From the NCBI GenBank assembly GCA_001464755.1, contig LNDR01000415.1, forward strand, positions 1-64,000: DNA of 64,000 nucleotides, in the 5' to 3' direction. The position numbers and the translations under genes were made by a program. The stretch is from Rhizobiales bacterium Ga0077524. Lineage in GTDB: Bacteria > Pseudomonadota > Alphaproteobacteria > Rhizobiales > Hyphomicrobiaceae. Below are positions 35,374 through 45,104 of this stretch, one piece after another. The notes beneath the pieces are model-generated. The model was not told the DNA's origin. It did not search any database and saw only the letters and a program-made list of their open reading frames with translations. The number at the start of each line of letters is the position of its first letter. The first letter of the stretch is position 1.

Positions 35374-36279
35374 CTACTCTCCGGGCCGGGGCGCGCTCAC
35401 CACGGGCACCACGTCAACCGCGACGTCGACGTGGTGCCGGCCGCCGCCGAGCAGAACACCGCTGATCGGGCTGATGTCGCCGTACTCTCGGCCGTAGGCG
35501 AAGGCGATGTGCTCGTCGCTGGGCATCAATCGGTTCGTCGGGTCGAAGTCCACCCAGCCGGTCTCCGGTGCCCACACCGAGAACCACGCGTGCGAGGCGT
35601 CCGCGCCCTGCATCCGCACCATGCCCGGCGGCGGCCGTGTGAGAATATACCCACTGACGTAGCGAGCCGAGATGCGGTGCGCCCGCAAGCACGCCAGTGC
35701 CAGATGCGCAAAATCCTGGCACACCCCGCGACGCTTCCGCAGCACCTCGATGGCCGGGGTCGACACGTCCGTCGCCTGGCTGTCGAATTCGAAGTCGTCA
35801 TAGATCCGGCACGTGAGATCCCACGCCACCGCCAGAACAGACCGTCCCGGTTGGGCGGACGGACGCGCATAGTCGAGTACGGCCGCGCCGGTCGCCGTTG
35901 CTGGCGACGGCAGCGCGTACTGTGCGACGTCGAGATCGGTGTCGTGATTGCGCCCGCCAGATCGCTGACGCGCCTCGTCCCAGGCTTTCCCGGCCTTGAC
36001 GTCGATCGGTCCGCGCGCCGCGACATCGATCGTGCTGCGTGCATGCATCACGAGTTCGCGATGCTCGTTGTCGATGCCAAGCACCGAGACGGGATTGCCA
36101 AAGTAGTCGGTGAAGTCGTGACGCCACGTCGGCGTCGGCTCGATCAGCAGCATGTGCCGCTGCACCGTTTGCCGGGCAACCGCGCGCGGCGCCAGGTGGA
36201 TCAGATGCTGCGACTGGGTAACGGTCGACTCGTAGCGGTAGGACGTCCGATGGCTCACCTCGTAGATCATGTTGCTCAC
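35374..36279 (-). CDS. Transglutaminase-like cysteine peptidase/amidase (copy 2 cluster)
   Basis: 301-residue cytoplasmic protein with a bacterial transglutaminase N-domain (YEVSHRTSYRYESTVTQSQHLIHLAPR) and a transglutaminase-like core. The catalytic triad is seen as Cys in RGVCQDFAHLALACLR, His in DASHAWFSVW and Asp in GWVDFDPTN. Members of this family accompany ATP-grasp and alpha-E proteins and may hydrolyse or transfer peptide bonds. GTG start at 36279 overlaps the stop of the ATP-grasp/alpha-E gene in GTGA, a strong sign of translational coupling. Tail to tail with the NUDIX regulator, 15 bases apart. Confidence 0.88.
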   Translation of the reverse strand: MSNMIYEVSHRTSYRYESTVTQSQHLIHLAPRAVARQTVQRHMLLIEPTPTWRHDFTDYFGNPVSVLGIDNEHRELVMHARSTIDVAARGPIDVKAGKAWDEARQRSGGRNHDTDLDVAQYALPSPATATGAAVLDYARPSAQPGRSVLAVAWDLTCRIYDDFEFDSQATDVSTPAIEVLRKRRGVCQDFAHLALACLRAHRISARYVSGYILTRPPPGMVRMQGADASHAWFSVWAPETGWVDFDPTNRLMPSDEHIAFAYGREYGDISPISGVLLGGGRHHVDVAVDVVPVVSAPRPGE

Positions 36280-38840
36280 GCCTCGTGGCGAAGCACGACG
36301 CGGTGCGGCTGGTCGTCGACAAGCCTGAAGTAGCGCCGCGAGATCGCATCGGAAAGTTCGGGCAGGTCCTTCAGCGCCTGCCGCAACAGGGTCGCCAACG
36401 CGGGGCGGACCTTGTCGGACCCCACGGTCGCAAGCTCGGTCACGTCGGCAAGCCGGATCGCGGTTTGCAGCGCCAGCACGATGCGACGTTCGCGCGTCAG
36501 CGCATTGCCGCCGGACTGCTGCGGCAGCGCCTCGAGATGGCGCATGAGACCCGCGACCTGATAGGCGACGCTTCTCGGGTTTGTCTCATCCATGACCAGC
36601 AGATCGAGCACGAGCGGCAGCATAGGCTGGAGACGGTAGCGCGATCGGTAGGTGATGTAGCTGTCGGCGAGCCGCAGTATGAAGTTCAGGTGCTCGTTGC
36701 TCTCATCCTCGCTCTGTCCGGCATGGAACAGCAGATGCAGCACGTCGCAGAGATTGTAGGCCCGCTCCAGCCGCCGTCCCATGTCGAGGAAGAACCAGCC
36801 GAAATTGCGGGTCATGTTCTCGTGCAAGTGCCCGCTGAAGGTCGCCACCAGCGATAGCTTGTCCTCGATCTCGTCCTGCAGTTCGCTGGCGCTTGCTTCA
36901 GCCATTCTGCGCCGCCACGTCTCGTCGACTCGGAACGAAGCCAGCGTCCGCCACGCTTCGAGTGACAACCGATCTCGGGTCAGGCTGGCAACCCGGTAGA
37001 TGCCATCGAACGAGTTGATCACGCTGTAGGTGCTGTCCCGCTCCGAGACCAGTTGCCCGGCGAGCGTCGCGGAGCGTCCTGACACCCGCCGCGACCCGGC
37101 CGGGATGCTGAGTGCGGCGCCCTTCGAGATCAGCATCTCGAGGCACACGTCCCCCGCGTGCCGGGTCGGGGCGGACTCGAGATATTCGAGTCGCCGGCCA
37201 AGGCTCGAGCGGATCACGCGCATCGTCCAGTCCGCTCGCTCGAGGTAGCGGCCGAGCCAGAACAGGTTGTCGGCGACGCGGCTCTGGAGTGTCCGCTGCG
37301 AGCGTTGCACCAGCGCCGATTCCAGGCGCGGGCGCCAAAGGCTCGAATGCGGTCGCTCGGGCTCGCTGGCCATCACCCAGACGTCGTGCGTCTCGCCGTC
37401 GGACGTGCTCAGCGCAACCGCCGTTTCTGCATCGACGCCCATCGCGAGCCCGCCGGGCATCACGCTGAAGCCATCGCTCGATGCCGCCGCGAACAGTCTC
37501 AGCCCGAAGGCTTTCTGCTGCAACCCCTGGCTGGTCAGCGACGGCATAGTGCCGAAACCGGCCCGTTGCTCGGCGACGAGGGCCTCGCCGTGACGCTTGA
37601 GGTCGATGATCAGCTGCGTGCGCTCGTCGGCCGAAAGAACGCCCGCCACGCGCCCTCTCACGGCTTGCCCTGGGCGGCCCGTGCCTTCGCTGGCGGGCCG
37701 TATCACGAACTCGTCGAGCCGATCCTCTACGTGCTGCCGGGCTGTCTCGTCGCCGAGCCACCAGCGCGGAGCGTCGTGCAGCATCAAGGCTTCTCCGAGC
37801 AACTCCTCGCAGAGCCCGGGCAGGTACGCACCGAGCGCGCGGTTCTCGATCACAGCCGAACCGATCGCGTTGATCATGAGTCCTGGAGACCGGCGACTGG
37901 CGTGGACCAGTCCTGAAGGCCCGAGGAAGCTCGACGGATCGAGTTCCAGTGGGTCGGCTTTGCCACCCTCGATGCAGCGCACCAGGAGATCGAGCTTTTT
38001 CAAGCCTTCCAGCGTCTTGAGAAACACCTCGTCGCCCACCACCCGGAGGTCGCCGCCTTCGACCAGCGCTAGGTCGAGGTACCGTGCGAGGTAGGCATGG
38101 CTGAAATAGTCGCCGTGCGCTGGGCCGGGCGTCAGCAGCGCGACCGTCGGGTCGCCGCGTCCCGAGCGCTCGGCGAGTGCCGACTGCAGATTGCTGAAAT
38201 GGGTCGAGATCCGTCGCGCGCGACACTCTGAGAAAAGATCGTCCGTCACGTCGGCATGCATCACACGGTTGGCCACCGCATAGCCGACGCCGGCCGGCGT
38301 CTCGGCATGATTGTCGATCACCCGCCAGCTTCCATCGTAGGATCGGGCGAGATCGGCCGCATAGAACTGGAGGTGTCCCTCCGCCGGCTGGATGCCTTGG
38401 CAGGCCCTCAGATAAGACGCATCGCCGAACACCAGGGTCGGCGGTATTTTGCCCCGCCTGAGCAGTCGCTGCGGGCCGTAGACGTCGGCAAGAATGGCGT
38501 TGAACAGCCGTGCCCTCTGGCTGATGGCCCGCTCGAGCCAGCTCCATTCGTCCGCCGAAAGGATCAGCGGCATCAGGTTGAGGCGCCACTGCTGTTGCGG
38601 CTTTTCGGGATCTGCAAACACGTCGTGAACGAGGCCCGTCTCGCGCACCTGGCGATCGAGCCGCGAGGCGCGTGCCAAGCGGTCCCGCGGCGTCAGCCGC
38701 CGCAAAGCGTGCAGAAACGTCGACCAATGCGGGCGCGGAGTCCGATCAGGCCCGACCAACTCGTCATAGGCGCCGCTGGCAGGGCAATATCCTTCGAGCA
38801 GATCCAACTCGCGTTCCTGCGTGTGGGCGTCGACCGTCAT
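36276..38840 (-). CDS. Fused circularly permuted ATP-grasp and alpha-E protein
   Basis: 854 residues. The N-terminal part (to about residue 470) is a circularly permuted ATP-grasp ligase: NAILADVYGPQRLLRRGKIPPTLVFG, WRVIDNHAETPAGVGYAVANR and TPGPAHGDYFSHAYLARYLDLALVEGGDL. The C-terminal part is an alpha-E domain (LQSRVADNLFWLGRYLERADWTMRVIRSSLG) of helical repeats. In the neighbouring cluster the same two domains are separate genes. ATP-grasp ligases of this type are predicted to form peptide or amide bonds. Start ATG 38840 (MTVDAHTQ); the track start is 20 codons upstream. Coupled to the downstream transglutaminase gene by a 4-base overlap. Confidence 0.85.
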   Translation of the reverse strand: MTVDAHTQERELDLLEGYCPASGAYDELVGPDRTPRPHWSTFLHALRRLTPRDRLARASRLDRQVRETGLVHDVFADPEKPQQQWRLNLMPLILSADEWSWLERAISQRARLFNAILADVYGPQRLLRRGKIPPTLVFGDASYLRACQGIQPAEGHLQFYAADLARSYDGSWRVIDNHAETPAGVGYAVANRVMHADVTDDLFSECRARRISTHFSNLQSALAERSGRGDPTVALLTPGPAHGDYFSHAYLARYLDLALVEGGDLRVVGDEVFLKTLEGLKKLDLLVRCIEGGKADPLELDPSSFLGPSGLVHASRRSPGLMINAIGSAVIENRALGAYLPGLCEELLGEALMLHDAPRWWLGDETARQHVEDRLDEFVIRPASEGTGRPGQAVRGRVAGVLSADERTQLIIDLKRHGEALVAEQRAGFGTMPSLTSQGLQQKAFGLRLFAAASSDGFSVMPGGLAMGVDAETAVALSTSDGETHDVWVMASEPERPHSSLWRPRLESALVQRSQRTLQSRVADNLFWLGRYLERADWTMRVIRSSLGRRLEYLESAPTRHAGDVCLEMLISKGAALSIPAGSRRVSGRSATLAGQLVSERDSTYSVINSFDGIYRVASLTRDRLSLEAWRTLASFRVDETWRRRMAEASASELQDEIEDKLSLVATFSGHLHENMTRNFGWFFLDMGRRLERAYNLCDVLHLLFHAGQSEDESNEHLNFILRLADSYITYRSRYRLQPMLPLVLDLLVMDETNPRSVAYQVAGLMRHLEALPQQSGGNALTRERRIVLALQTAIRLADVTELATVGSDKVRPALATLLRQALKDLPELSDAISRRYFRLVDDQPHRVVLRHEA

Positions 38841-38976
38841 GTCCCGGTTTTCCCGATTGTTCAGCGCGGAGACACGCCCGCGGCGCACCTTGCGTGGCAA
38901 TCTAGCCTACCCGAACTCCTGTGATGTTGCGCAAATGTCGCGGTTGGTTGAATTGCAACGATCAATGCCAAAAGGC

Positions 38977-41900
38977 TCAGCGACTGCGCCTCAAATCCAG
39001 CGTCAATGGGTAGTCGGGGTTGGGCGCCGTCGGGACGACCGGTCGCAGAGGCCCTGGTGAATGGCCCGTATCCTCGAACCGGGCGAGACGCCGACCTTCG
39101 GCCTCATAGGAGTTGACCGGAAACACCTCGAAGTTGCGCCCGCCGGGATGCGAGACGTGATAACGCGCCCCTCCGATGGACCGCCTTGACCACATATCGA
39201 CCACGTCGAACACCAACGGCACATGCGTAGGCACGGTCGGATGCAGCGCTGAGGGTGGCCACCAGGCCCGGTAACGCACGCCGGCAACTTTCTCGCCCCG
39301 CACCCCCGTCCCCGTCAGGGGCAACATGGCGCCATTGCAGGTCACCGCGTAGCGGTCGTCGGTTCCGCCGGAGACACGCACCTGCGCTCGTTCCAGCGAG
39401 CTGTCCACGTATCGGGCTGTCCCGCCGATCACGTTTTCCTCGCCGAGCACATGCCAGGGCTCGAGAGCCTGTCGAATCTCAACCGCGATCCCGCCGGCCT
39501 CGATGGTCCCGTAGCGCGGAAAACGAAACTCCAAGTGCGGCAGGAACCACGCGGCCTCGATCGGGAAGCCGGCATCCCGGATGTCGCCGATCACATCCAG
39601 GAAATCCGTCCAGACGAAATGCGGCAGCATGAACCGGTCGTGCAGGGCGGTGCCCCATCTCACCAGCCCGTTGCGGTAGGGCCGCTCCCAGAACCGCGCA
39701 ATCAGCGCGCGCAGCAGCAGTTGCTGGGCGAGACTCATGCGCGCGTGCGGCGGCATTTCGAATGAGCGGAACTCGACGAGGCCCAGCCGCCCCGTTGGCC
39801 CTTCCGGCGAGTAGAGCTTGTCGATACAGATCTCGGAACGATGCGTGTTGCCGGTGGAATCGACCAACAGGTTGCGGAAGATGCGGTCGACCAGCCACGG
39901 CGGCACTGTGCCCGCAACCGGGTCGGGGATCTGCGCGAGCGCGATCTCCATTTCGTAGAGGCTCTCGTGGCGCGCCTCGTCGATGCGTGGAGCCTGGCTT
40001 GTCGGACCAATGAACAGCCCCGAAAACAGATACGAAAGCGATGGATGATTTTGCCAGTAGGCGATGATGCTGGCGAGGAGGTCGGGGCGCCGCAGGAACG
40101 GACTGTCCTGCGGGGTCCGCCCGCCGAGCACGATGTGGTTGCCGCCGCCGGTGCCGGTGTGGCGGCCATCCAGCATGAACTTCTCGGTTCCAAGCCGCGA
40201 CAGGTGCGCTTCCTCGTAGAGCGCCGTCGTGATCGTCACTGCCTCGTCCCAGCTCCCCGCCGGCTGCACGTTCACCTCGATCACACCCGGGTCCGGTGTC
40301 ACCTTGATCACGTTGAGGCGCGGATCATTTGGCGGCGTGTAGCCCTCGACGTGCACGGGAAGCCCCGTCTTGCGCGCCGCTTCCTCCACGGCCGCGATCA
40401 GTGCGGCATAGTCGTCGGCATCCTCGAGCGGCGGCATGAACACGCAAAGATGCCCGTCGCGAGGCTCGACGGTCAGCGCGGTCCGGACGCTGCCCCCGAC
40501 GTCACTTGGCGCCGCGGGCGTTACTTGCGACGCATCCGCGAGGCCGCTGCGTCGGCGCTGCATCAACGTCTGCCGCTCCTGCAGTGGCGGTGCCGCATCG
40601 AATGGATCGCGCGGCACCACCTGCGGCGTCTCCAGCGGCGGAAGATAGGGCAGCGATCCGAGCGGCAACCTGAATCCGGCCGGCGAGTCGCCAGGAATGA
40701 GGAACAGCTTGTCGCGCCTGAGCGACCACCGCTCCGTCACCCAGCGTCGCTTGCGGTCGCGCGTTTGCCAGGCTTGAATCGGCAGCACGAAGCTGACCGG
40801 CGCTTCGAGGCCGCGATCAAACACGGAGATGAGCCGCTTTCGCTCGGCGGGATCCGCGAGCTTGTTTTCCGCCGGCGTCGTGCTGATCGGCAGCTTCTGC
40901 TCGATCAGGACGAAGTGACCGGTGTCCTCGTAGGCTGGTAGTGCGCTCGCAGACGGAAGATCCAGCTCTTCGCAGAGGTTGGCCGCGAACGTCTCCGCCT
41001 CCGCGATGCTCGGCGTTCTGGTCGTCACCTCGCGCGCGATCAGCGCTTGGTCTTCCCAGAGCGGCTGGGCGTCCGCCCGCCAATAGAGCGCGAATGCCCA
41101 GCGAGGCAACTGCTCGCCCGGGTACCATTTGCCTTGCCCGTAATGCAGCAGCCCGCCCGGCGCGAACCGCCGCTCCAGGCGCCGCACGAGGTCTTCGGCA
41201 AGGCGCCGCTTCGTCGGCCCGACAGCGGCTGTGCTCCACTCCGCGCCGTCCATGTCGTCCACCGAGACGAAGGTCGGCTCGCCGCCCATCGTCAGGCGCA
41301 CGTCACCATCCGATAGACGGCGGTCGACGGCATGGCCGACGTCGAGAATTCGCGCCCACTGCTCGTCCGAGTAGGGCTTCGTGACGCGCGGGCTCTCTGC
41401 GATGCGTGCCACGCTCATGTCGAACGCGAACGTCACCTCTGCCTTCTCGTGGCTGCCGCTGATCGGCGCCGCGCTCGATGGCGCCGGTGTCGCAGCGAGC
41501 GGGATGTGTCCTTCGCCCGTCAGCAGGCCCGACGTTGGGTCGAGCCCGATCCACCCCGCCCCCGCTACGTAGATCTCGGTCCAAGCATGCAGGTCCGTGA
41601 AGTCGCTCTCGGCCCCCGAAGGCCCGTCCAGCGACTTCACGTCGGGAACGAGCTGGATCAGATAGCCCGAGACGAAGCGCGCTGCGAGGCCGAGGTGCCG
41701 CGCGATCTGCACGAGCAGCCAGCCCGAGTCGCGGCACGAGCCGGCCGCCTTGCCGAGCGTCTCCTCCGGGGTCTGCACACCCGGCTCCATCCGGATCAGG
41801 TACTTGATGTCCTGCTGCAACTGGCGATTGAGGTCGCACAGGAAATCGATCGTGGTGCGGGGCGTGCGGTCGATGCCCGCGAGATAGGCAGCGAGCCGCG

Positions 41901-42273
41901 GCCCAGCTGGGTCCGGAATGAGATACGGCTGCAACTCCTTGGCAAGGCCCGCCTCGTAGGCGAACGGCCACTCCGTCGACCCTTCCTCCATGAAGAAGTC
42001 GAAAGGATTGATCACCGCCATGTCGGCCACGAGATCGACGGTGACCGAAAGCTCTCGCGTCTTCTCGGGAATGACGACACGCGCCAGGAAATTGCCGAAC
42101 GGGTCCTGCTGCCAGTTCAGGAAATGCAGTTTCGGCTCGAGCGTCAAGCTGTAGCTGAGGATGGGTGTCCGGCAGTGTGGCGCTGGGCGAAGCCGGATCA
42201 CCTGCGGAGAGACGCCGATCAGACGGTCGTAGGTGTAGCTGGTGCGGTGGGTGAGCGCGACGTTGAGCGTCAT
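38977..42273 (-). CDS. Large transglutaminase/DUF2126 protein
   Basis: 1098 residues. The N-terminal transglutaminase-like region starts like the smaller copy (VALTHRTSYTYDRLIGVSPQVIRLRPAP). Its triad is Cys in AGSCRDSGWLLVQIARHLGLA, His in DLHAWTEIYV and Asp in GLDPTSG. The remaining 800 residues form the DUF2126 region, with LTMGGEPTFVSVDDMDGAEW, GQGKWYPGEQLPRWAFALYWR and GGGNHIVLGGRTPQDSPFLRRPDLLAS, the last of which resembles a carboxylate-amine ligase core. Fusion of a protease-like and a ligase-like half suggests both making and trimming of the same amide bond. It lies between the two ATP-grasp genes on the same strand, 52 bases after the alpha-E gene. Confidence 0.88.
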   Translation of the reverse strand: MTLNVALTHRTSYTYDRLIGVSPQVIRLRPAPHCRTPILSYSLTLEPKLHFLNWQQDPFGNFLARVVIPEKTRELSVTVDLVADMAVINPFDFFMEEGSTEWPFAYEAGLAKELQPYLIPDPAGPRLAAYLAGIDRTPRTTIDFLCDLNRQLQQDIKYLIRMEPGVQTPEETLGKAAGSCRDSGWLLVQIARHLGLAARFVSGYLIQLVPDVKSLDGPSGAESDFTDLHAWTEIYVAGAGWIGLDPTSGLLTGEGHIPLAATPAPSSAAPISGSHEKAEVTFAFDMSVARIAESPRVTKPYSDEQWARILDVGHAVDRRLSDGDVRLTMGGEPTFVSVDDMDGAEWSTAAVGPTKRRLAEDLVRRLERRFAPGGLLHYGQGKWYPGEQLPRWAFALYWRADAQPLWEDQALIAREVTTRTPSIAEAETFAANLCEELDLPSASALPAYEDTGHFVLIEQKLPISTTPAENKLADPAERKRLISVFDRGLEAPVSFVLPIQAWQTRDRKRRWVTERWSLRRDKLFLIPGDSPAGFRLPLGSLPYLPPLETPQVVPRDPFDAAPPLQERQTLMQRRRSGLADASQVTPAAPSDVGGSVRTALTVEPRDGHLCVFMPPLEDADDYAALIAAVEEAARKTGLPVHVEGYTPPNDPRLNVIKVTPDPGVIEVNVQPAGSWDEAVTITTALYEEAHLSRLGTEKFMLDGRHTGTGGGNHIVLGGRTPQDSPFLRRPDLLASIIAYWQNHPSLSYLFSGLFIGPTSQAPRIDEARHESLYEMEIALAQIPDPVAGTVPPWLVDRIFRNLLVDSTGNTHRSEICIDKLYSPEGPTGRLGLVEFRSFEMPPHARMSLAQQLLLRALIARFWERPYRNGLVRWGTALHDRFMLPHFVWTDFLDVIGDIRDAGFPIEAAWFLPHLEFRFPRYGTIEAGGIAVEIRQALEPWHVLGEENVIGGTARYVDSSLERAQVRVSGGTDDRYAVTCNGAMLPLTGTGVRGEKVAGVRYRAWWPPSALHPTVPTHVPLVFDVVDMWSRRSIGGARYHVSHPGGRNFEVFPVNSYEAEGRRLARFEDTGHSPGPLRPVVPTAPNPDYPLTLDLRRSR

Positions 42274-42325
42274 ACGGTGTGGGCTCTATGTGTTCGCAAT
42301 GGCCGGGACGCGACCATCGGGCTTC

Positions 42326-43345
42326 TCAGGTCGACGATTGGCGTTGCGATTGCGATTGCGCCCCGGTTGCGAGCTGTGAAGGCTCGACGGCCTCCGGTGG
42401 GGGGTGTCCGAAGAAGCGCAGCCCAAGTTCGTTCGTGAGCTCGATCAGGCTGCGCTGCAGGCTGTCGTTGATCGCGTGCAGTTTGCTGACGAGATCCGGC
42501 TCCATCGCAGCGACCTGTAGCACCTCGAGCAATGCCTCGATCTTCTCTTGCGCGTGCCGCGATTGCCTGAGGCCGTAGCCTGACCCAAGCTCGTGCAGCA
42601 GCATCTTGATCTGCATGACGCTGAAGGCGACCGAGCGGGGGTGGCTCGAGTTGATCAGCAGGAACCGGGCGACCCTGTTCGGGTCGGCGCCGCGCCGCTC
42701 CAGCCTGACGAAAGCCTGATAGGCGGCCGCCGACCGAAGCACGAGCGACCAGAACGTGGCGTCTCCAGCCCGATCCGCTGGCTGCAGGCCGGTCGCGAGT
42801 TGTGCAAACTTGACGTCGAGAAGGCGGCTGGTCTGGTCCGCGCGCTCCAGCATCAATCCGATGCGAAAGAACCGCCACCCCTCGTCGCGATAGAGCGTGC
42901 TTTCCGCGACACCGATCTGCGCATAGCAGCCATCCTTGATCTGCGCGCACGTGCGCCACAGCCGGATCGGCTCCAGATCGGCATCCGAGACAATCAGGAA
43001 GCGGTTATAGAACTCGTTGAGATGGTTCCACATTTCGGTGGGGATTACGGCCCTCAGTGCACGCGCGTTCTCACGCGCCGCTCTGAGCGAGAAACGCACC
43101 GAGCCGGCATTCTCCATGTCGGCGACGTAGAACCGGATCACGTTGGCGAACGACGCGTCGCCATACGACTTGTTGAATCGCTCCTGGTCCGAGTGCAGTG
43201 CGACCAGCCAGGCCCACGACACGTCCTCGTCGCGGCCCCGGTCGTAGGCCACTTGCGTCTCGACGATGCGGGCAAGGTTCGAGGCTCGTTCGATGTAGCG
43301 AGCGAGCCAGAACAAGTCCTCGGCATACCGCGAAAGCAGGCTCAT
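42326..43345 (-). CDS. Stand-alone alpha-E domain protein
   Basis: 339-residue all-helical alpha-E protein: [34 protein letters not shown] opens the domain, and internal helices with repeated Leu/Arg patterns follow (FFRIGLMLERADQTSRLLDVKFAQL, NSSHPRSVAFSVMQIKMLLHELGSGYGL). The function of alpha-E domains is unknown; they accompany ATP-grasp ligases and may carry or hold the product. The C-terminal Gln/Ser-rich tail is probably disordered. Start ATG 43345 overlaps the ATP-grasp stop as ATGA, so the pair is coupled; the track start 64 codons earlier is in the wrong region. Confidence 0.88.
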   Translation of the reverse strand: MSLLSRYAEDLFWLARYIERASNLARIVETQVAYDRGRDEDVSWAWLVALHSDQERFNKSYGDASFANVIRFYVADMENAGSVRFSLRAARENARALRAVIPTEMWNHLNEFYNRFLIVSDADLEPIRLWRTCAQIKDGCYAQIGVAESTLYRDEGWRFFRIGLMLERADQTSRLLDVKFAQLATGLQPADRAGDATFWSLVLRSAAAYQAFVRLERRGADPNRVARFLLINSSHPRSVAFSVMQIKMLLHELGSGYGLRQSRHAQEKIEALLEVLQVAAMEPDLVSKLHAINDSLQRSLIELTNELGLRFFGHPPPEAVEPSQLATGAQSQSQRQSST

Positions 43346-44805
43346 GACTGGGCCCCCTCGAGCACCCAGGTGTCCTTGGTGCCGCCCCCCTGCGACGAGT
43401 TCACGATCAGAGAGCCGCGCTTTAGCGCGACGCGAGTGAGACCGCCGGGCAGCACCCACGTGCTGCGGCCGGTCACGGCATAGGGTCGTAGGTCGACGTG
43501 GCGCGGCTCCACCTTGCCGTCGACCAGCGTCGGACACACCGACAGGTCGATCATGGGCTGGCTGATGAAGTTGGCCGGATCCGCCTCGATCTGGCGGCGG
43601 CAGGCTTCGCGCTCCATCTGCGTCGCCTTCGGTCCGACGACGATGCCGTAGCCGCCGGATTCCCCGACCGGCTTGACGACCAGCTCTGCCAAATGGTCGA
43701 GCGTATACTTGAGCCCGACCTCGGTGCCGCAGATGTGCGTGTCCACATTCTTCAGGATCGGCTCTTCCGTCAGGTAATAGCGGATAATGTCGGGCACGTA
43801 GGCATAGACCGCCTTGTCGTCAGCGACGCCCGTTCCGACCGCGTTGGCGAGTGTCAGGTTACCTTTCCGCGCCGCCCGCATCAGTCCCGCCACGCCGAGC
43901 ATGCTCTTCTTGTTGAAGGCCTCGGGGTCGAGAAAATCGTCGTTGATGCGACGGTAGATCACGTGCACGGGCTGCAGCCCGGCCAGCGTCCGCATGAACA
44001 CGCGGTCGTTCTCGACGATGAGGTCCCGTCCCTCGACCAGCGGTACGCCCATCTCTCGGGCGAGGAAGATGTGCTCGAAGTAGGCCGAATTGTACACACC
44101 GGGTGACAGGAGCACGATCGACGGATCATCCACACCGGCGGGCGCCACTTCCCGCAGCTTGGCGACCAGTTGCTCGCCGTAGTTGGAAACCGGCTGCACC
44201 TTGAGCCCCCGCATCAGGTCGGGGAAGGCACGCTGCATCAGGTGACGGTTCTCGACCACATAGGACACGCCCGACGGTGATCGCCCGTTGTCCTCCAGCA
44301 CCTGGAATTCGCCATTGCGGTTGCGCACGATGTCCGTGCCGTTGATGTGGATGTAGGTTCCGCAGGGCGGGTCCAGGCCCTCCATTTCCGGCCGGTAGTT
44401 GCTGTTGCCGAGCACCAGATCACGGGGAACGATGCCATCCTTGAGAATTTTCTGGTCGTGGTAGACATCCCAGAGAAACAGGTTGAGCGCCTGCACCCGC
44501 TGCGTCACGCCGCTCTCGATCTGGCGCCATTCGGCGGCCGTCAGAATGCGAGGGATGACGTCGAATGGCAGGATGCGATCGATCGCGTCCTTGTCCGTGT
44601 AGACAGTGAACGTGATCCCGAGGTTGAACAGCTCGTTCTCGGCTTCCCGGGCTCGCTGCATCAGGGTGGCGACATCGTGCCCCTCGAGGCGCTTGCGGAT
44701 CATAGCAAGATCGGCCGCATCTTGGCCGGTCCGCCCGGTCAACTCGCAGAAGAATGGCGCCGGATCGTAATCCGCGAGGGGACGGCTGGCTGTAGGCTCG
44801 GTCAA
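43342..44805 (-). CDS. Circularly permuted ATP-grasp ligase
   Basis: 487 residues, type 2 circularly permuted ATP-grasp. Key segments are [93 protein letters not shown] and, late in the chain, [18 protein letters not shown], which is the ATP-binding lysine and glycine loop. Predicted to form amide or peptide bonds using ATP, possibly on a small peptide. First gene of the run 44805-38977 (ATP-grasp, alpha-E, transglutaminase/DUF2126); the upstream gap carries no obvious promoter. Same domain as the N-terminal half of the fusion protein at 36276-38840. Confidence 0.9.
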   Translation of the reverse strand: MTEPTASRPLADYDPAPFFCELTGRTGQDAADLAMIRKRLEGHDVATLMQRAREAENELFNLGITFTVYTDKDAIDRILPFDVIPRILTAAEWRQIESGVTQRVQALNLFLWDVYHDQKILKDGIVPRDLVLGNSNYRPEMEGLDPPCGTYIHINGTDIVRNRNGEFQVLEDNGRSPSGVSYVVENRHLMQRAFPDLMRGLKVQPVSNYGEQLVAKLREVAPAGVDDPSIVLLSPGVYNSAYFEHIFLAREMGVPLVEGRDLIVENDRVFMRTLAGLQPVHVIYRRINDDFLDPEAFNKKSMLGVAGLMRAARKGNLTLANAVGTGVADDKAVYAYVPDIIRYYLTEEPILKNVDTHICGTEVGLKYTLDHLAELVVKPVGESGGYGIVVGPKATQMEREACRRQIEADPANFISQPMIDLSVCPTLVDGKVEPRHVDLRPYAVTGRSTWVLPGGLTRVALKRGSLIVNSSQGGGTKDTWVLEGAQS

Positions 44806-45104
44806 GACGGCGTCGCCTCCCGGCTCGGGTTGACGCCCAACCCACCTTCGCGGACGGACGTCGGATCATCGTCTGGCAAGATGTGCCTGTTTTCAAGCAC
44901 GCGCGGGCAGCTTTCGGTGCATGATTTTCAGGCACAGAGGATCGAAAGCAGGCGAAGGCCTAGCTTCATGCCTGTTTCCTCATCGTTTGGTCGCGACCCG
45001 GCGATAGCGCTGGGTGCGACGTGACGATTCGAGGTCGCCTGGCTCGTGATTCGGCCGTTCGATAAATTGCTGCCGATGTAGGCCGACGGGTATCGTCGAT
45101 GGAG
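44806..45104. other. Intergenic stretch without a recognisable gene
   Basis: About 300 bases between the ATP-grasp gene and an alpha/beta hydrolase stop, both on the minus strand. It should hold the promoter of the ATP-grasp run. I see no convincing -35/-10 pair and no hairpin with a U-tract. Frames reading through it are shadows. Confidence 0.5.

Noticed and set aside
36898-38727. 609-residue second frame on the minus strand within the ATP-grasp/alpha-E fusion
   Set aside because: Same-strand out-of-frame shadow, Arg/Pro/Gly-rich, with no conserved block.
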